64,000 bases of DNA. Origin: DATFDN01 sp963756495. Its GTDB lineage: Bacteria; Pseudomonadota; Alphaproteobacteria; Acetobacterales; Acetobacteraceae. Within the stretch, counting starts at the first letter, position 1. Every line of letters starts with the position of its first letter. The notes beneath the pieces were generated by a model. The model worked only from the letters and a program-made list of their open reading frames with translations. It did no database searches and had not been told where the DNA came from. This document shows, one piece after another, positions 27,527 to 35,985 of this stretch. The translations under genes were made by a program, and so were the position numbers. Where the stretch lies: positions 620,001 through 684,000 of the forward strand of contig CAVWNS010000002.1 of assembly GCA_963756495.1 (NCBI GenBank). Direction: 5' to 3'.

Positions 27527-28422
27527 ACCGCGCTGCCATCGCCGGCTTTGCCGCGCTGATCGTGGCCGTCGTGTTTGTCATGGCCACCCTGTTCACCGTG
27601 GATCAGACCGAGCAGGCGCTGATCACGGAGTTCGGCAGGCCGGTGCGGGTCGTCGAACAGCCCGGCCTGCACGCGCGCATCCCCTTCGTGCAGAGCGTGA
27701 TCGGCTTCGACCGCCGGCTACTGGCGGTGCGCACCCCGGGCGAGGAGGTGATTCTCGGCGACCAGCGTCGGCTGATCGTGGACAGCTTCACCATGTACCG
27801 CATCAGCGATCCGCTGCGCTTCTACCAGGCCGCCGGCGCCTCGGGGGAGGCGATCAGCGGGCGACTCGACGCCATCGTCTCCTCGGCCATCCGTCGCGTC
27901 CTCGGCACGCGCTCGCTGCCCGACGTGCTCTCGGCTGACCGCGACCGGATCATGGCCAGCATTCGCCAGCAGGTCGATGGCGAGATGAGCGGGTTCGGCG
28001 TGACGGTGGAGGACGTGCGCATCCGCCGCGCCGACCTGCCGCACGAGAACACCGAGGCGATCCTGTCGCGGATGCAGTCCGAACGCGAGCGGGTGGCGGC
28101 GCAGGCGCGCGCCGAGGGGGCCGCCGCGGCCGCGCGCATCCGCGCCGAGGCCGAGCGCGACCGCACGGTGCTGCTGGCCGACGCGCGGGCCCGCGCCGAC
28201 CAGCTGCGCGGCCAGGGCGAGGCGCAGGCCACGAAGCTCTACGCCGAGGCCTATGGGCGCGACCCCGGCTTCTACGCCGCCTGGCGCACGCTGGAGGCGT
28301 ACCGCGCCGCGTTCGATACCGGCAAGGCGCGGCTCGTGCTGAGCCCCGACAGCGACTTCCTGCGCTACCTGAACGCGCAGCCTGGGACAGGGTCCGGGAC
28401 CCCTGCCGCGCCGCCCGGTTGA
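27523..28422 (+). CDS. hflC: FtsH protease regulator HflC
   Basis: A 299-residue SPFH protein: N-terminal helix IAGFAALIVAVVFVMATLF, then VDQTEQALITEFGRPVRVV, GLHARIPFVQSVIGFDRRLL, a long Ala/Arg/Glu coiled coil (about 180-235), and the conserved FYAAWRTLEAYRAAF end. It partners HflK. The start codon overlaps the hflK stop by 4 bp. It is convergent with the second htrA gene 21 bp away. Confidence 0.95.
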   Translation: MNRAAIAGFAALIVAVVFVMATLFTVDQTEQALITEFGRPVRVVEQPGLHARIPFVQSVIGFDRRLLAVRTPGEEVILGDQRRLIVDSFTMYRISDPLRFYQAAGASGEAISGRLDAIVSSAIRRVLGTRSLPDVLSADRDRIMASIRQQVDGEMSGFGVTVEDVRIRRADLPHENTEAILSRMQSERERVAAQARAEGAAAAARIRAEAERDRTVLLADARARADQLRGQGEAQATKLYAEAYGRDPGFYAAWRTLEAYRAAFDTGKARLVLSPDSDFLRYLNAQPGTGSGTPAAPPG

Positions 28423-28443
28423 TAGACCGGTTCGCGCGGCGGG

Positions 28444-29978
28444 TCAGCCCGGTGCGCGGTCCTTGCTCGCGTCCAGCGGCAGCGGCACCCAGCTCAGGCC
28501 GTCGGCGCGCTGGATCAGCATCAGCACCGAGCGGCGGTCCTCGCGCCGGACCGCCTCGACGCGCCGGCGCACGTCGTCGGGCGAGCTGACCTCGCCCTGC
28601 TGCACCTCCACGATCACGTCGCCCGGCTTCAGCCCGCGCTGGCCGGCCGCGCCGTCCTGTGCGACGTCGGTGACCACCACCCCCTTCTGGTCGGCGCCGA
28701 GGTGGAAGCGATCACGCGCCGCCTGGTCGATGGGCGCGAGGGTGATGCCGAGCCCGGCGATTTCGGCGGGCTGGGGCGGCGGCGGCGCGACCGGGGTGGT
28801 GGCCGCCTTCTCCACGTCGTCGGGCTTCTCGGCCAGCACCGCCTGGAGCGTCACCTCCTTGCCGTCGCGCCAGACAGTCAGTGGCACCTGCTTGCCCACG
28901 TCGGTGTCGGCGACGATGCGCGGCAGTGCGCGCATGTCCTTCACCGGCGCCCCATTGAAGCTGAGGACCACGTCGCCGTTGCGCAGATGCGCCTGGTCGG
29001 CCGGGCCACCCTGGTTGACCCCGGCCACTAGCGCGCCGTGCGCACCGTCGTGCAGGCTCAGGCTGTCGGCGATGTCGGGGGTCACCTCCTGGATGCGCAC
29101 GCCGAGCCAGCCGCGCCGCGGATGGCCGAACTGGCGAAGCTGGGCGACCACTAGTTGCGCCATCTTGGAGGGAATGGCGAAGCCGATCCCGATCGAGCCG
29201 CCCGAGGGCGAATAGATCGCCGTGTTGATGCCGATCACCTGGCCGTCCATGTTGAACAGCGGCCCGCCCGAGTTGCCGCGGTTGATCGGCGCGTCGGTCT
29301 GGATGAAGTCGTCGTACGGGCCCTCATGGATGTCGCGCCCGCGCGCCGAGACGATGCCGGCCGTGACGGTGCCTCCGAGCCCGAACGGGTTGCCGATCGC
29401 CAGCACCCAGTCGCCGACGCGCATGGCGGCGGAATCGCCGAAGGCCAGCGCCGGCAGCGGCTTGCCGGCATCGACCTTCAGCAGTGCGAGATCGCCGCTC
29501 TGGTCGCGGCCGAGCACCTTGGCCTTGAGCGAGGTGTTGTCCTGCAAGGTGACGGTGATCTCGTCGGCGCCCTCGATGACGTGGTTGTTGGTGACCACTA
29601 GGCCGGAGGGATCGATGATGAAGCCCGAGCCCAGGCTCTGCATCCGCCGGTCCGGCGCCGGATTGGCATTGCCGCCGTCGGGACGGTGGCGCTCCATGAA
29701 GTCCTTGAAGAACTGCTCGAAGGGCGAGCCGGGCGGGAACACGGGCGGGACGACGGGCCCGCTGTTGTCGCCGACCTGCACGTCCGCGGAGGACGAGATG
29801 TTCACTACTGCCGGCAGCAGCCGCGCGGCGAGATCGGCGAAGCTGTCGGGCGCCGGACGGGCGAGCGCCGGGCGCGGCGGCGCAGGAATCCGGGCAGCGG
29901 GCCCGTTACCGGCAGCGTGAAAGCGAGCGCGACGGAGGCCGTCAGCGCGGCGCGAAGCGGGCGGATGCGAGGGCGCAT
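28444..29978 (-). pseudogene. Second DegP/HtrA-type serine protease, N-terminal frameshift
   Basis: About 510 residues. The protease domain has His in VVTNNHVIEGADE, Asp in SGDLALLKVDAG and Ser in NRGNSGGPLFNMD; two PDZ domains follow (GWLGVRIQEVTPDIADSLS and GVVVTDVAQDGAAGQRGL). The signal region, MRPRIRPLRAALTASVALAF from ATG 29978, is in a different frame from the body. The shift lies near 29900, so the mature protein is intact but unsecreted as read. It lies next to hflKC, another envelope quality-control system. Confidence 0.88.
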
Positions 29979-30203
29979 GGGCGGGGTCCCCGGGTGAACT
30001 CGGCTGGTGAACTTGGCTGTTGTGGCCGCGCGAGGGGCCCGCTTGCAACGGTCTCGTGCGTCGCTTCGCTTCTGCGGCCGATCCCGTCGCATCGCCGACC
30101 AGCCTAGCACGGCCAACACAGGCCCTAATATGGCGCGGGCCGCGTCGGTCGCATAGCCGTCCTTCGGGGTCAGGACCGGCCTGGCTCGTCGGCTGGCCCC
30201 GGT
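29979..30203. other. Intergenic region between htrA and the DHA2 exporter remnant
   Basis: This 225-bp gap upstream of the second htrA gene holds no open gene. It would contain the htrA promoter on the minus strand, but no convincing -35/-10 pair or operator was recognised. Confidence 0.4.
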
Positions 30204-31719
30204 CTAGATCCGGCGCACCGGCAGCCACCAGGCGAGCAGCAGGGCCGCGCCGGTGAAGCAGCAGATGGTGGCGAAGGCGGCGCGGAACGCGACGGCGATG
30301 CCCGCCCGCGCGGCCGTCTGCGCCGCCGGATCGAGTGCGGCGAGCGCGCCCGATCCACGCTCCACGAGATCGGTGAACAGCGCGGCGATGCGCGGGTCGC
30401 CGGCGGCGAGCACCGTGAACAGCACGGCGCCGACCAACGCGGTCCCGACCACCGCGCCAACCGAGCGGGAGAACTGCACCGAGGCGGCCGCCGCGCCGGC
30501 CTGGGGGACCGGCCACCACCTGCACCGTCATCTGCACAACCGGCATCGCCGTCCCCGTGCAGCACGAGATCAGCGCGAGGGCGCCGATCAGCACGGTGTT
30601 CGACAGCGACGGCGCGAACAGCGCCAGCACCAACAAGGCGGCCACGCTCACCGCGAGCCCGATCGAGGGCATCACCGCCGTCCAGCCGGTGCGCGCGATC
30701 ATGCGGCCGGTGAACAGCGATCCGACGCGATCCCGACCGTCAGCGGCAGCATCAGCAGCCCCGATCGCGCCGGGGTCGCGCCGCGCGCCACCTGAAGATA
30801 GATCGGCAGGAAGCTGACCATCGAGACCGTCTGCCCGGCGACGCAAGCCGCCAACAGGTCGGTGCGCCAGATGCCCGGGCTTGCGGAACAGCTGGATCGG
30901 CAGAAGGGGCGAGGGCGCGCGCCGCTCCTGGCGCAGCAGCAGGACCAGCGACACGCCGGCCAGCGCGAGCAGCGCGACGATGGCGGTATTGCGCCGCGAT
31001 CGAATGCTGCGCCCGTTCCAGCGCCAGCAGCAGCGGCGCGATCGTGCCGGCGAAGAACACCGTGCCCCAGACGTCGAACCGGAGCGCCCGCCCGGCCGCT
31101 GCGCCGCCCTGGGCAGGCGCAGCACCAGCAGGATCGCCACGACGCCGAGCGGCAGGTTGATCCAGAACACCGACGGCCAGCCGAAATGCTGGGTCAGGAC
31201 CCCGCCCGCCACCGGCCCGAACGTCGCGGCCATCGCATAGGTGCCGGAGAGGTAGCCCTGGTACTGCCCACGCTGGCGCGGCGGCACCGCCTCGGCGATC
31301 AGTGCCTGCGACAGGGTCATCAGCCCGCCCCCGCCGAGCCCTTGCAGCAGTCGCGCCCCGGTCAGTAGCAGGATGCTGGACGCCAGGCCGCACAGGGCGG
31401 AGGCGGCCATGAACACGCAGAGCGCGACCACCATCATCCGCTTGCGCCCCAGCGCATCGCCCAGCCGCCCATAGACCGGGGCGGCGATGGTGTTGCTGAC
31501 GAGATAGGCGACGACCACCCACGAGACCCGCCCGACATCCCCCAGCCCGCCGGCGATGTCGGGCAGCGCGGTCGCCACGATCGTCTGGTCCAGCGCCGCC
31601 AGGAACATCGGCAGCATGATCGAGGGGAAGTAGGTCAGGAACAGCGCCGCTCCGGCCGGAGCGGCTTGTGCCGACGTGGCCGGGACCTCGGCCGGCGCCC
31701 CGGCCGAGCCCAGTGGCAT
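30204..31719 (-). pseudogene. DHA2-family MFS drug exporter (EmrB/QacA type), several frameshifts
   Basis: About 500 residues with 14 predicted helices when frames are joined. The N-terminal part reads MFLAALDQTIVATALPDIAG (motif D1 of the DHA2 family), GRLGDALGRKRMMVVAL (motif A) and QGLGGGGLMTLSQALIAEAV (motif C); the C-terminal part has QFSRSVGAVVGTALVGAVLF. Frames break near 31090, 31005, 30870, 30740 and 30500. The start codon shares one base with the stop of the FAD oxidoreductase (TAATG), so they are coupled. Either decayed or mis-sequenced. Confidence 0.8.
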
Positions 31720-33053
31720 TACCGGACCTCCGTGGCTGGGCGGGAGGCGGTCGGCGTCGAACGCGCGAACCGTTCCAGCCCGAACGGGGCGGGGTCAACC
31801 ACGGGCGGAGTGCCCGTCACGATGTCCGCCATCAGTCGCCCCGCACCAGGACCGATGCCGAAGCCATGCCCGGAAAAGCCGGTTGCGAGATAGAAGCCGG
31901 CCATGCCCGGAACCGCGCCGATCACCGGAACCGCATCGGGCGTCACGTCCATCAGGCCACCCCAGGCTTCCGCCTTCTCCATGCGCGCGAAAGCGGGAAA
32001 GGCGCGGGCGAGGTTGCGCCGCGCGTCCTCAAGAATGCCCGAGGAGGGTTCCGGGTCGAGGACGCGCACCGTCTCGAAGGGCGACACCGCGTCGAGTTTC
32101 CAGCGTCTCGGCACCCGCCACTCCTCCAGGAAGCGTCCGCGCACGCGCAGGCGCAGCTCCTTCCATTCCGTCCGCAAGGTCGGCAGGAAGCGGGGCAGCA
32201 GGCGCAGGCTGTCGGGAACGATATGGTGTTCGCTGGCACCCCGGCGGGCGACGGTGTAGCCGCCATCGGCGCGCTTGCGGAACGCGAAGCCGGGGCCGCC
32301 GGCGCTGATCTCCGGCCCGTCCAGCGGGCGGGTGCGCAGGACCGAGCCGAGCACCTTAAGCTGCGGCAGGTCGATGCCGTGATTGCCGCAGAACAGGCGC
32401 GACCAGGCGCCGCCGGCGAGCACGACCGCGTCGCAGCCGATCCGGCCTCGCTCGGTAATCGCGCCGACGACGCGGCCGGCCTCGGTCTCCAGCCCGCGCA
32501 CCGCGCACCCGGTGAGGATCGCCGCGCCGTGCGCCCGCGCCGCCTCGGCGATGGCCGGCGCGGCCTGGGCGGGCTCGGCGCGCCCGTCACTCGGCGTGAC
32601 CAGCGCGCCGGCGAGTGGGATGGCGGCGCCCGGCAGCAGCGCCGCGAGCGCCGCGCCGCGAAGGACCCGCGCCTCGACCTGGTACTGCGTCGCCTGGTCG
32701 AGCCAGCGCTGCTGCGCAGCCAGCTCGTCCTCGGTGGCGCAGAGATAGGCGATGCCGGCCTGGCGGAATCCGGTCTCGCGCCCGGTGCGCGCGTTCATGC
32801 CGCGCCACAGGCGCAGGCTCTCGAGGGCGAGCGGGATATCGGATTCGTGGCGCCCCATCGTGCGGCACCAGCCCCAGTTGCGGCTGGACTGCTCGGCCCC
32901 GATGCGGCCCTTCTCGCAGAGCGCGACGGAGATGCCCTTCTGGGCTAGGAAGAGCGTGGTGCAGACCCCGATGATGCCGCCGCCGACCACCACGACATCG
33001 GCGCGCGCGGGCAGGTCGGGGTCGGAGAGGACAGGATCGATGGGGGGCGACAT
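31719..33053 (-). CDS. FAD-dependent oxidoreductase (DAO family)
   Basis: About 444 residues. The FAD dinucleotide-binding motif VVVVGGGIIGVCTTLFLAQ with a downstream Glu is near residue 20, AEQSSRNWGWCRTMGRHESD follows, and the C-terminal GFYLATGFSGHGFGIGPGAG closes the FAD site. This is the D-amino-acid/glycine oxidase/sarcosine oxidase superfamily; the substrate is likely a secondary amine or amino acid. ATG 33053 is chosen because GGAGG sits 9 bp upstream; ATG 33062 is an alternative. A strong terminator lies about 115 bp upstream on the same strand. Confidence 0.85.
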   Translation of the reverse strand: MSPPIDPVLSDPDLPARADVVVVGGGIIGVCTTLFLAQKGISVALCEKGRIGAEQSSRNWGWCRTMGRHESDIPLALESLRLWRGMNARTGRETGFRQAGIAYLCATEDELAAQQRWLDQATQYQVEARVLRGAALAALLPGAAIPLAGALVTPSDGRAEPAQAAPAIAEAARAHGAAILTGCAVRGLETEAGRVVGAITERGRIGCDAVVLAGGAWSRLFCGNHGIDLPQLKVLGSVLRTRPLDGPEISAGGPGFAFRKRADGGYTVARRGASEHHIVPDSLRLLPRFLPTLRTEWKELRLRVRGRFLEEWRVPRRWKLDAVSPFETVRVLDPEPSSGILEDARRNLARAFPAFARMEKAEAWGGLMDVTPDAVPVIGAVPGMAGFYLATGFSGHGFGIGPGAGRLMADIVTGTPPVVDPAPFGLERFARSTPTASRPATEVR

Positions 33054-33168
33054 GCGGCCCATCCTCCCCTCCCGACTTGGGCGCCTCAAGGGCGGGGACG
33101 CCAAAGCGCGCGTAAGATTGACGTGCTTCGACCTGATAATCCCGGCGGGAGCGTCCGCGCTGCGCCCG

Positions 33169-33201
33169 AAAAAAAGCAACCGCGGATTTCGCCGCGGTTG
33201 C
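33169..33201 (-). terminator. Strong intrinsic terminator
   Basis: The minus-strand RNA folds GCAACCGCGG (33201-33192) against CCGCGGTTGC (33185-33176) around a 6-nt loop and continues in seven U residues (33175-33169). No coding gene ends just before it on this strand; the nearest, the ferredoxin-NADP reductase gene, ends 478 bp upstream. It therefore ends either a small RNA or a leader of the FAD oxidoreductase operon. Confidence 0.85.
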
Positions 33202-33303
33202 AAGGTTAGGATCAAGGGAGGAGTAACGATGCGGACAATGTCTCACCTCGCCGTTATCCATCGTGAGACCCACGTCAATGACTTGGGAAAACGACGATAG
33301 ACG
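33169..33303 (-). ncRNA. Candidate small RNA with anti-Shine-Dalgarno motif
   Basis: Reading the minus strand, a TATAAT (33314-33309) is followed about 7 nt later by a stretch that forms hairpin 1 (GTCTCAC/GTGAGAC, 33240-33269), then an unpaired CU-rich segment containing CUCCUCCC (33223-33216), then a perfect 10-bp GC-rich stem with a U7 tail (33201-33169). This order, hairpin, anti-SD single strand, intrinsic terminator, is the architecture of trans-acting sRNAs that pair with ribosome binding sites. No -35 consensus is seen. About 135 nt. Alternatively it is the leader of the downstream oxidoreductase gene, with the terminator acting as an attenuator. Inference from sequence only. Confidence 0.5.
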
Positions 33304-33308
33304 CGATT

Positions 33309-33314
33309 ATTATA
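33309..33314 (-). promoter_or_regulatory. Candidate -10 element for the small RNA
   Basis: TATAAT is a perfect -10 hexamer on the minus strand, in a locally AT-rich stretch (33300-33345) that stands out from the GC-rich surroundings. No good TTGACA-like -35 is present 16-18 bp upstream. The same AT-rich patch may serve the divergent dodecin gene. Confidence 0.4.
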
Positions 33315-33377
33315 GCGATGCCTTGCATTTTTCGGCTCGTGCGCAGGGCTGACGTGAAACAAAGGGGGAAAGCTGCC

Positions 33378-33587
33378 ATGACGGACAGCACGTTCAAGAT
33401 CATCGAACTCGTCGGCACGTCCGAGGCGAGCGTGAGCAGCGCGATCCACGGGGCCATCGCCAAGGCCGGGCAGAGCGTGCGCGATCTCGGCTGGTTCGAG
33501 GTGACGCAAATCCGCGGCCGCATCGAAAACGGCACGATCAGCAGCTATCAGGTCACGCTCAAGGCCGGCTTCAAGCTGGAGGACTAG
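33378..33587 (+). CDS. Dodecin (flavin-binding)
   Basis: A 69-residue dodecin. The protein assembles as a dodecamer storing riboflavin or FMN. The sequence MTDSTFKIIELVGTSEASV and DLGWFEVTQIRGRIENG carries the Trp that stacks the isoalloxazine rings, and ends YQVTLKAGFKLED. The ATG at 33378 follows AAAGGGGGAAAG at about 8 bp spacing. It is a monocistronic gene between the sRNA candidate and the ferredoxin-NADP reductase gene. Confidence 0.93.
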   Translation: MTDSTFKIIELVGTSEASVSSAIHGAIAKAGQSVRDLGWFEVTQIRGRIENGTISSYQVTLKAGFKLED

Positions 33588-33596
33588 GCAAGATCG

Positions 33597-33622
33597 GGTC
33601 AGTTTGAACCAAACCTGACCTA
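33597..33622 (+). terminator. Hairpin after dodecin
   Basis: GGTCAGTTTG pairs with CAAACCTGACC across a 3-nt loop with one bulged base, 10 bp after the dodecin stop. There is no U tract, so termination would need another signal, or the hairpin acts as a 3' stabiliser. It lies between convergent genes. Confidence 0.45.
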
Positions 33623-33678
33623 ATGAATTCTGCTCAAAGCATGCTCCGGGCCGGCCGGCCCGTTCGCCGCCGTTCGGG

Positions 33679-34692
33679 TCAACCCGCTGGCACGCCGGTG
33701 GTGGTCGAGTATTCGAAGTGCAGCGCCTGCCCCGGACGAGCGATAGGGTGGAGGGCGTGCGCGGCGAGCGCGGCCTCGCTGAAGCCTTGCAGGATTAGCT
33801 TCAGTTTACCCGGATAGCTCGCCACGTCGCCGATGGCGAACACGCCGGGCAGGCTCGTCTGGCACGTCGCGGGATCAACGCGGACATGGTGCATCGCCAG
33901 CTCCAGGCCCCAGGCGGCAATCGGGCCGAGGTCCGTCGACAGGCCGAAGAAGGCCAGCAGAGTGTCGGCGGGCAAGCGACGGTGCTCGCCCCTCACAGTG
34001 GCGACCGCCACCTCGGCCAGGATCCCCTTCTCGCCGTGCAGACCCGACAACTGGTAGGGGATGACCAGCTCGATCTCACCGCGCCCCGCGGCGGCCTCGA
34101 GCTGGGCGGCGGTGTCCGGGGCGGCGCGGAACTTGGGGCGGCGGTGGATGAGGGCGACGCGCGCGATGTCCTTCAGCGCGAGCGCCCAGTCCACCGCCGA
34201 GTCTCCGCCGCCGGCGATGACCACGCGCTTGCCGCGGAAATCCTCGCGTCGGCGGACGTAGTATTGCACCGCGCCGGTGGCCTCGTATTCCGCCAAGCCG
34301 GCCAGCGGCGGGCGGTTGGGGCCGAAGGCGCCGGCCCCGGCGGCGATGAGGACCGCCTTGGCGTGCACCACGTCGCCCTGGTCGGTTCCCACGGTGAAGG
34401 CGCCGGCCTCGCCCGACAGGCGCTCGACCCGGCGCCCGAGCAGGCGCGGGGCGGCGAACGGCGCGATCTGATGTTCGAGTTGCGCCACCAGGTCGCCCGC
34501 CGTGATGGCCGGATGCGCGGGAATGTCGTAGATCGGCTTCTCCGGGTAGAGCGCGGCGCATTGGCCGCCGGCTTCGCCCAGCGCATCGATCAGGACGGCG
34601 CCCAGCTTCAGCATCCCCAGCTCGAACACGGCGAACAAGCCGGCCGGGCCGGCTCCGATGATGGCGACGTCGGTCTCGAGGCGCTGGGTCAT
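33679..34692 (-). CDS. Type 2 ferredoxin/flavodoxin--NADP+ reductase
   Basis: A 337-residue thioredoxin-reductase-fold flavoenzyme without the CxxC of thioredoxin reductase. It has VAIIGAGPAGLFAVFELGML (FAD), YPEKPIYDIPAHPAITAGDL (family signature), VVIAGGGDSAVDWALALKD (NADPH), and VFAIGDVASYPGKLKLIL near the C terminus. These mark the YumC-type FNR that reduces ferredoxin or flavodoxin. ATG 34692. It is divergent from tsaE. Confidence 0.9.
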   Translation of the reverse strand: MTQRLETDVAIIGAGPAGLFAVFELGMLKLGAVLIDALGEAGGQCAALYPEKPIYDIPAHPAITAGDLVAQLEHQIAPFAAPRLLGRRVERLSGEAGAFTVGTDQGDVVHAKAVLIAAGAGAFGPNRPPLAGLAEYEATGAVQYYVRRREDFRGKRVVIAGGGDSAVDWALALKDIARVALIHRRPKFRAAPDTAAQLEAAAGRGEIELVIPYQLSGLHGEKGILAEVAVATVRGEHRRLPADTLLAFFGLSTDLGPIAAWGLELAMHHVRVDPATCQTSLPGVFAIGDVASYPGKLKLILQGFSEAALAAHALHPIARPGQALHFEYSTTTGVPAG

Positions 34693-34774
34693 GGCAGCGA
34701 CGTATGGCAACGGGCGGCATCGGGGCAAGCCGCCCGTTGTGCGCGCTCTAGGCCCTGCGGCAAACTGAACCGAT

Positions 34775-35233
34775 ATGCCGGCCCTGCCCCGAGTCGTTGA
34801 GCTTCCCGACCTCGCCGCGACCGAGCGCCTGGCCGGCGCGGTGGCGGCGCAGGCGCGCGCGGGGGACGCCATCCTGCTCGATGGCCCGCTCGGCGCCGGC
34901 AAGACCGCCTTCGCGCGGGCATTCCTGCGGGCATTGACCGAGGATCCAGGGCTGGAGGTGCCGAGCCCGAGCTTCACCCTGGTGCAGACCTACGACACGC
35001 CCCTCGGCCAAGTGCACCATTTCGACCTCTGGCGGCTGGACGGGCCGGGGGCGATGGCCGAGCTGGGCTGGGACGAGGCGGTGCGCGCCCTCGTGCTGGT
35101 CGAGTGGCCCGACCGGCTGGGCGCGCTGCGCCCGGACGACGCGCTGAATCTGGAGCTGATGCCGGGCGAGGGCGAGGCGCGCCGGGCGCGGCTGGGCGGC
35201 TGGGCCGACCGCATCGCGACGATCGCGCCATGA
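34775..35233 (+). CDS. tsaE: tRNA threonylcarbamoyladenosine ATPase TsaE
   Basis: A 152-residue ATPase needed by TsaBDE to make t6A37 on ANN-decoding tRNAs. The Walker A is LDGPLGAGKTAFARAFLRAL (about 34-53), followed by PSPSFTLVQTYD, HHFDLWRLDG and LVLVEWPDRLG, all family signatures. It is the first gene of an operon with a nucleotidyltransferase, addB, addA and trxA; the stop overlaps the next start as ATGA. Confidence 0.94.
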   Translation: MPALPRVVELPDLAATERLAGAVAAQARAGDAILLDGPLGAGKTAFARAFLRALTEDPGLEVPSPSFTLVQTYDTPLGQVHHFDLWRLDGPGAMAELGWDEAVRALVLVEWPDRLGALRPDDALNLELMPGEGEARRARLGGWADRIATIAP

Positions 35234-35985
35234 CCAGGCCGCGCACGAAGACCACGCCAACGCCGCGCACGGCGATGGTGCTGGCCGCCGGGCTGGGGCG
35301 GCGGATGCGGCCGCTGACCGAGGATCTGCCGAAGCCGCTGCTGATGCTGGGCGGGCGCACGCTGCTCGATCACGCGCTCGACCGGCTGGCGGCGGCGGCG
35401 GTAGAGACCGCGATCGTCAACGCGCATTGGCGCGGCGACCGGATCGCCGCGCACCTGGCCAGCCATAACGGGGCCGGCGGTCGCCCGATCACCGCAATCC
35501 AGACCGAGGCGGCGCTGCTTGACACCGGGGGGGCGGTGCGCGCCGCTCGCGCGGCGCTCGGTCCGGGGCCGTTCTTCGTGGTCAACGGCGACGCGTTCTG
35601 GCTGAATGGCCCCTGCCCGGCATTGACCCGGCTGAGCCATGCCTGGGCGGCGGGCGGAGCGGATTGCGTGCTGCTGGTGCACCGCACGGCGCAGGCGCAC
35701 GCCGAGGTCGGGCTGGGCGATTTCGCGCTCGATGCCTGGGGCCGGCTGCGTCGGCGCGGGGAGCGCGAGGTCGTGCCCTACATCTACGCCGGCGCGCAGA
35801 TCGTCTCCCCGACGCTGCTGGACGCCGCGCCGGAGGGCGCGTTCAGCATGAACCTGTTGTGGGACCGCGCCATCGCCGCCGGGCGCGCCCGTGCCGTGGT
35901 GCACGACGGGCCGTGGTTTCACCTCTCCACCCCGGCCGACCTCGCCGAGGCGGAGGCGATCCTGAACGCGGGGCTGCCGGGTTGA
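35230..35985 (+). CDS. Sugar-1-phosphate nucleotidyltransferase (MurU-like)
   Basis: A 251-residue nucleotidyltransferase. The signature is AMVLAAGLGRRMRPLTEDLP with KPLLMLGG, and FFVVNGDAFWLN supplies the metal-binding Asp. This resembles MurU, which activates MurNAc-1-phosphate in peptidoglycan recycling, a usual neighbour of tsaE (often with amgK) in alphaproteobacteria. A mannose-1-phosphate guanylyltransferase role is also possible. The amgK kinase gene that commonly lies between them is absent here. The TGA overlaps the TTG start of addB. Confidence 0.85.
   Translation: MTRPRTKTTPTPRTAMVLAAGLGRRMRPLTEDLPKPLLMLGGRTLLDHALDRLAAAAVETAIVNAHWRGDRIAAHLASHNGAGGRPITAIQTEAALLDTGGAVRAARAALGPGPFFVVNGDAFWLNGPCPALTRLSHAWAAGGADCVLLVHRTAQAHAEVGLGDFALDAWGRLRRRGEREVVPYIYAGAQIVSPTLLDAAPEGAFSMNLLWDRAIAAGRARAVVHDGPWFHLSTPADLAEAEAILNAGLPG

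Noticed and set aside
28444..31719. A 1091-residue open frame that looks like an MFS exporter fused to an HtrA protease
   Set aside because: The N-terminal third is the exporter frame and the C-terminal part is the HtrA frame, joined through non-coding and out-of-frame sequence; frameshifts in both genes create the apparent fusion.
33229..33300. A 23-residue peptide frame (plus strand) with a seemingly perfect GGGAGGAG ribosome binding site
   Set aside because: The binding site is the complement of the CU-rich loop of the candidate minus-strand sRNA, and the peptide has no recognisable features. It is kept only as an alternative explanation.
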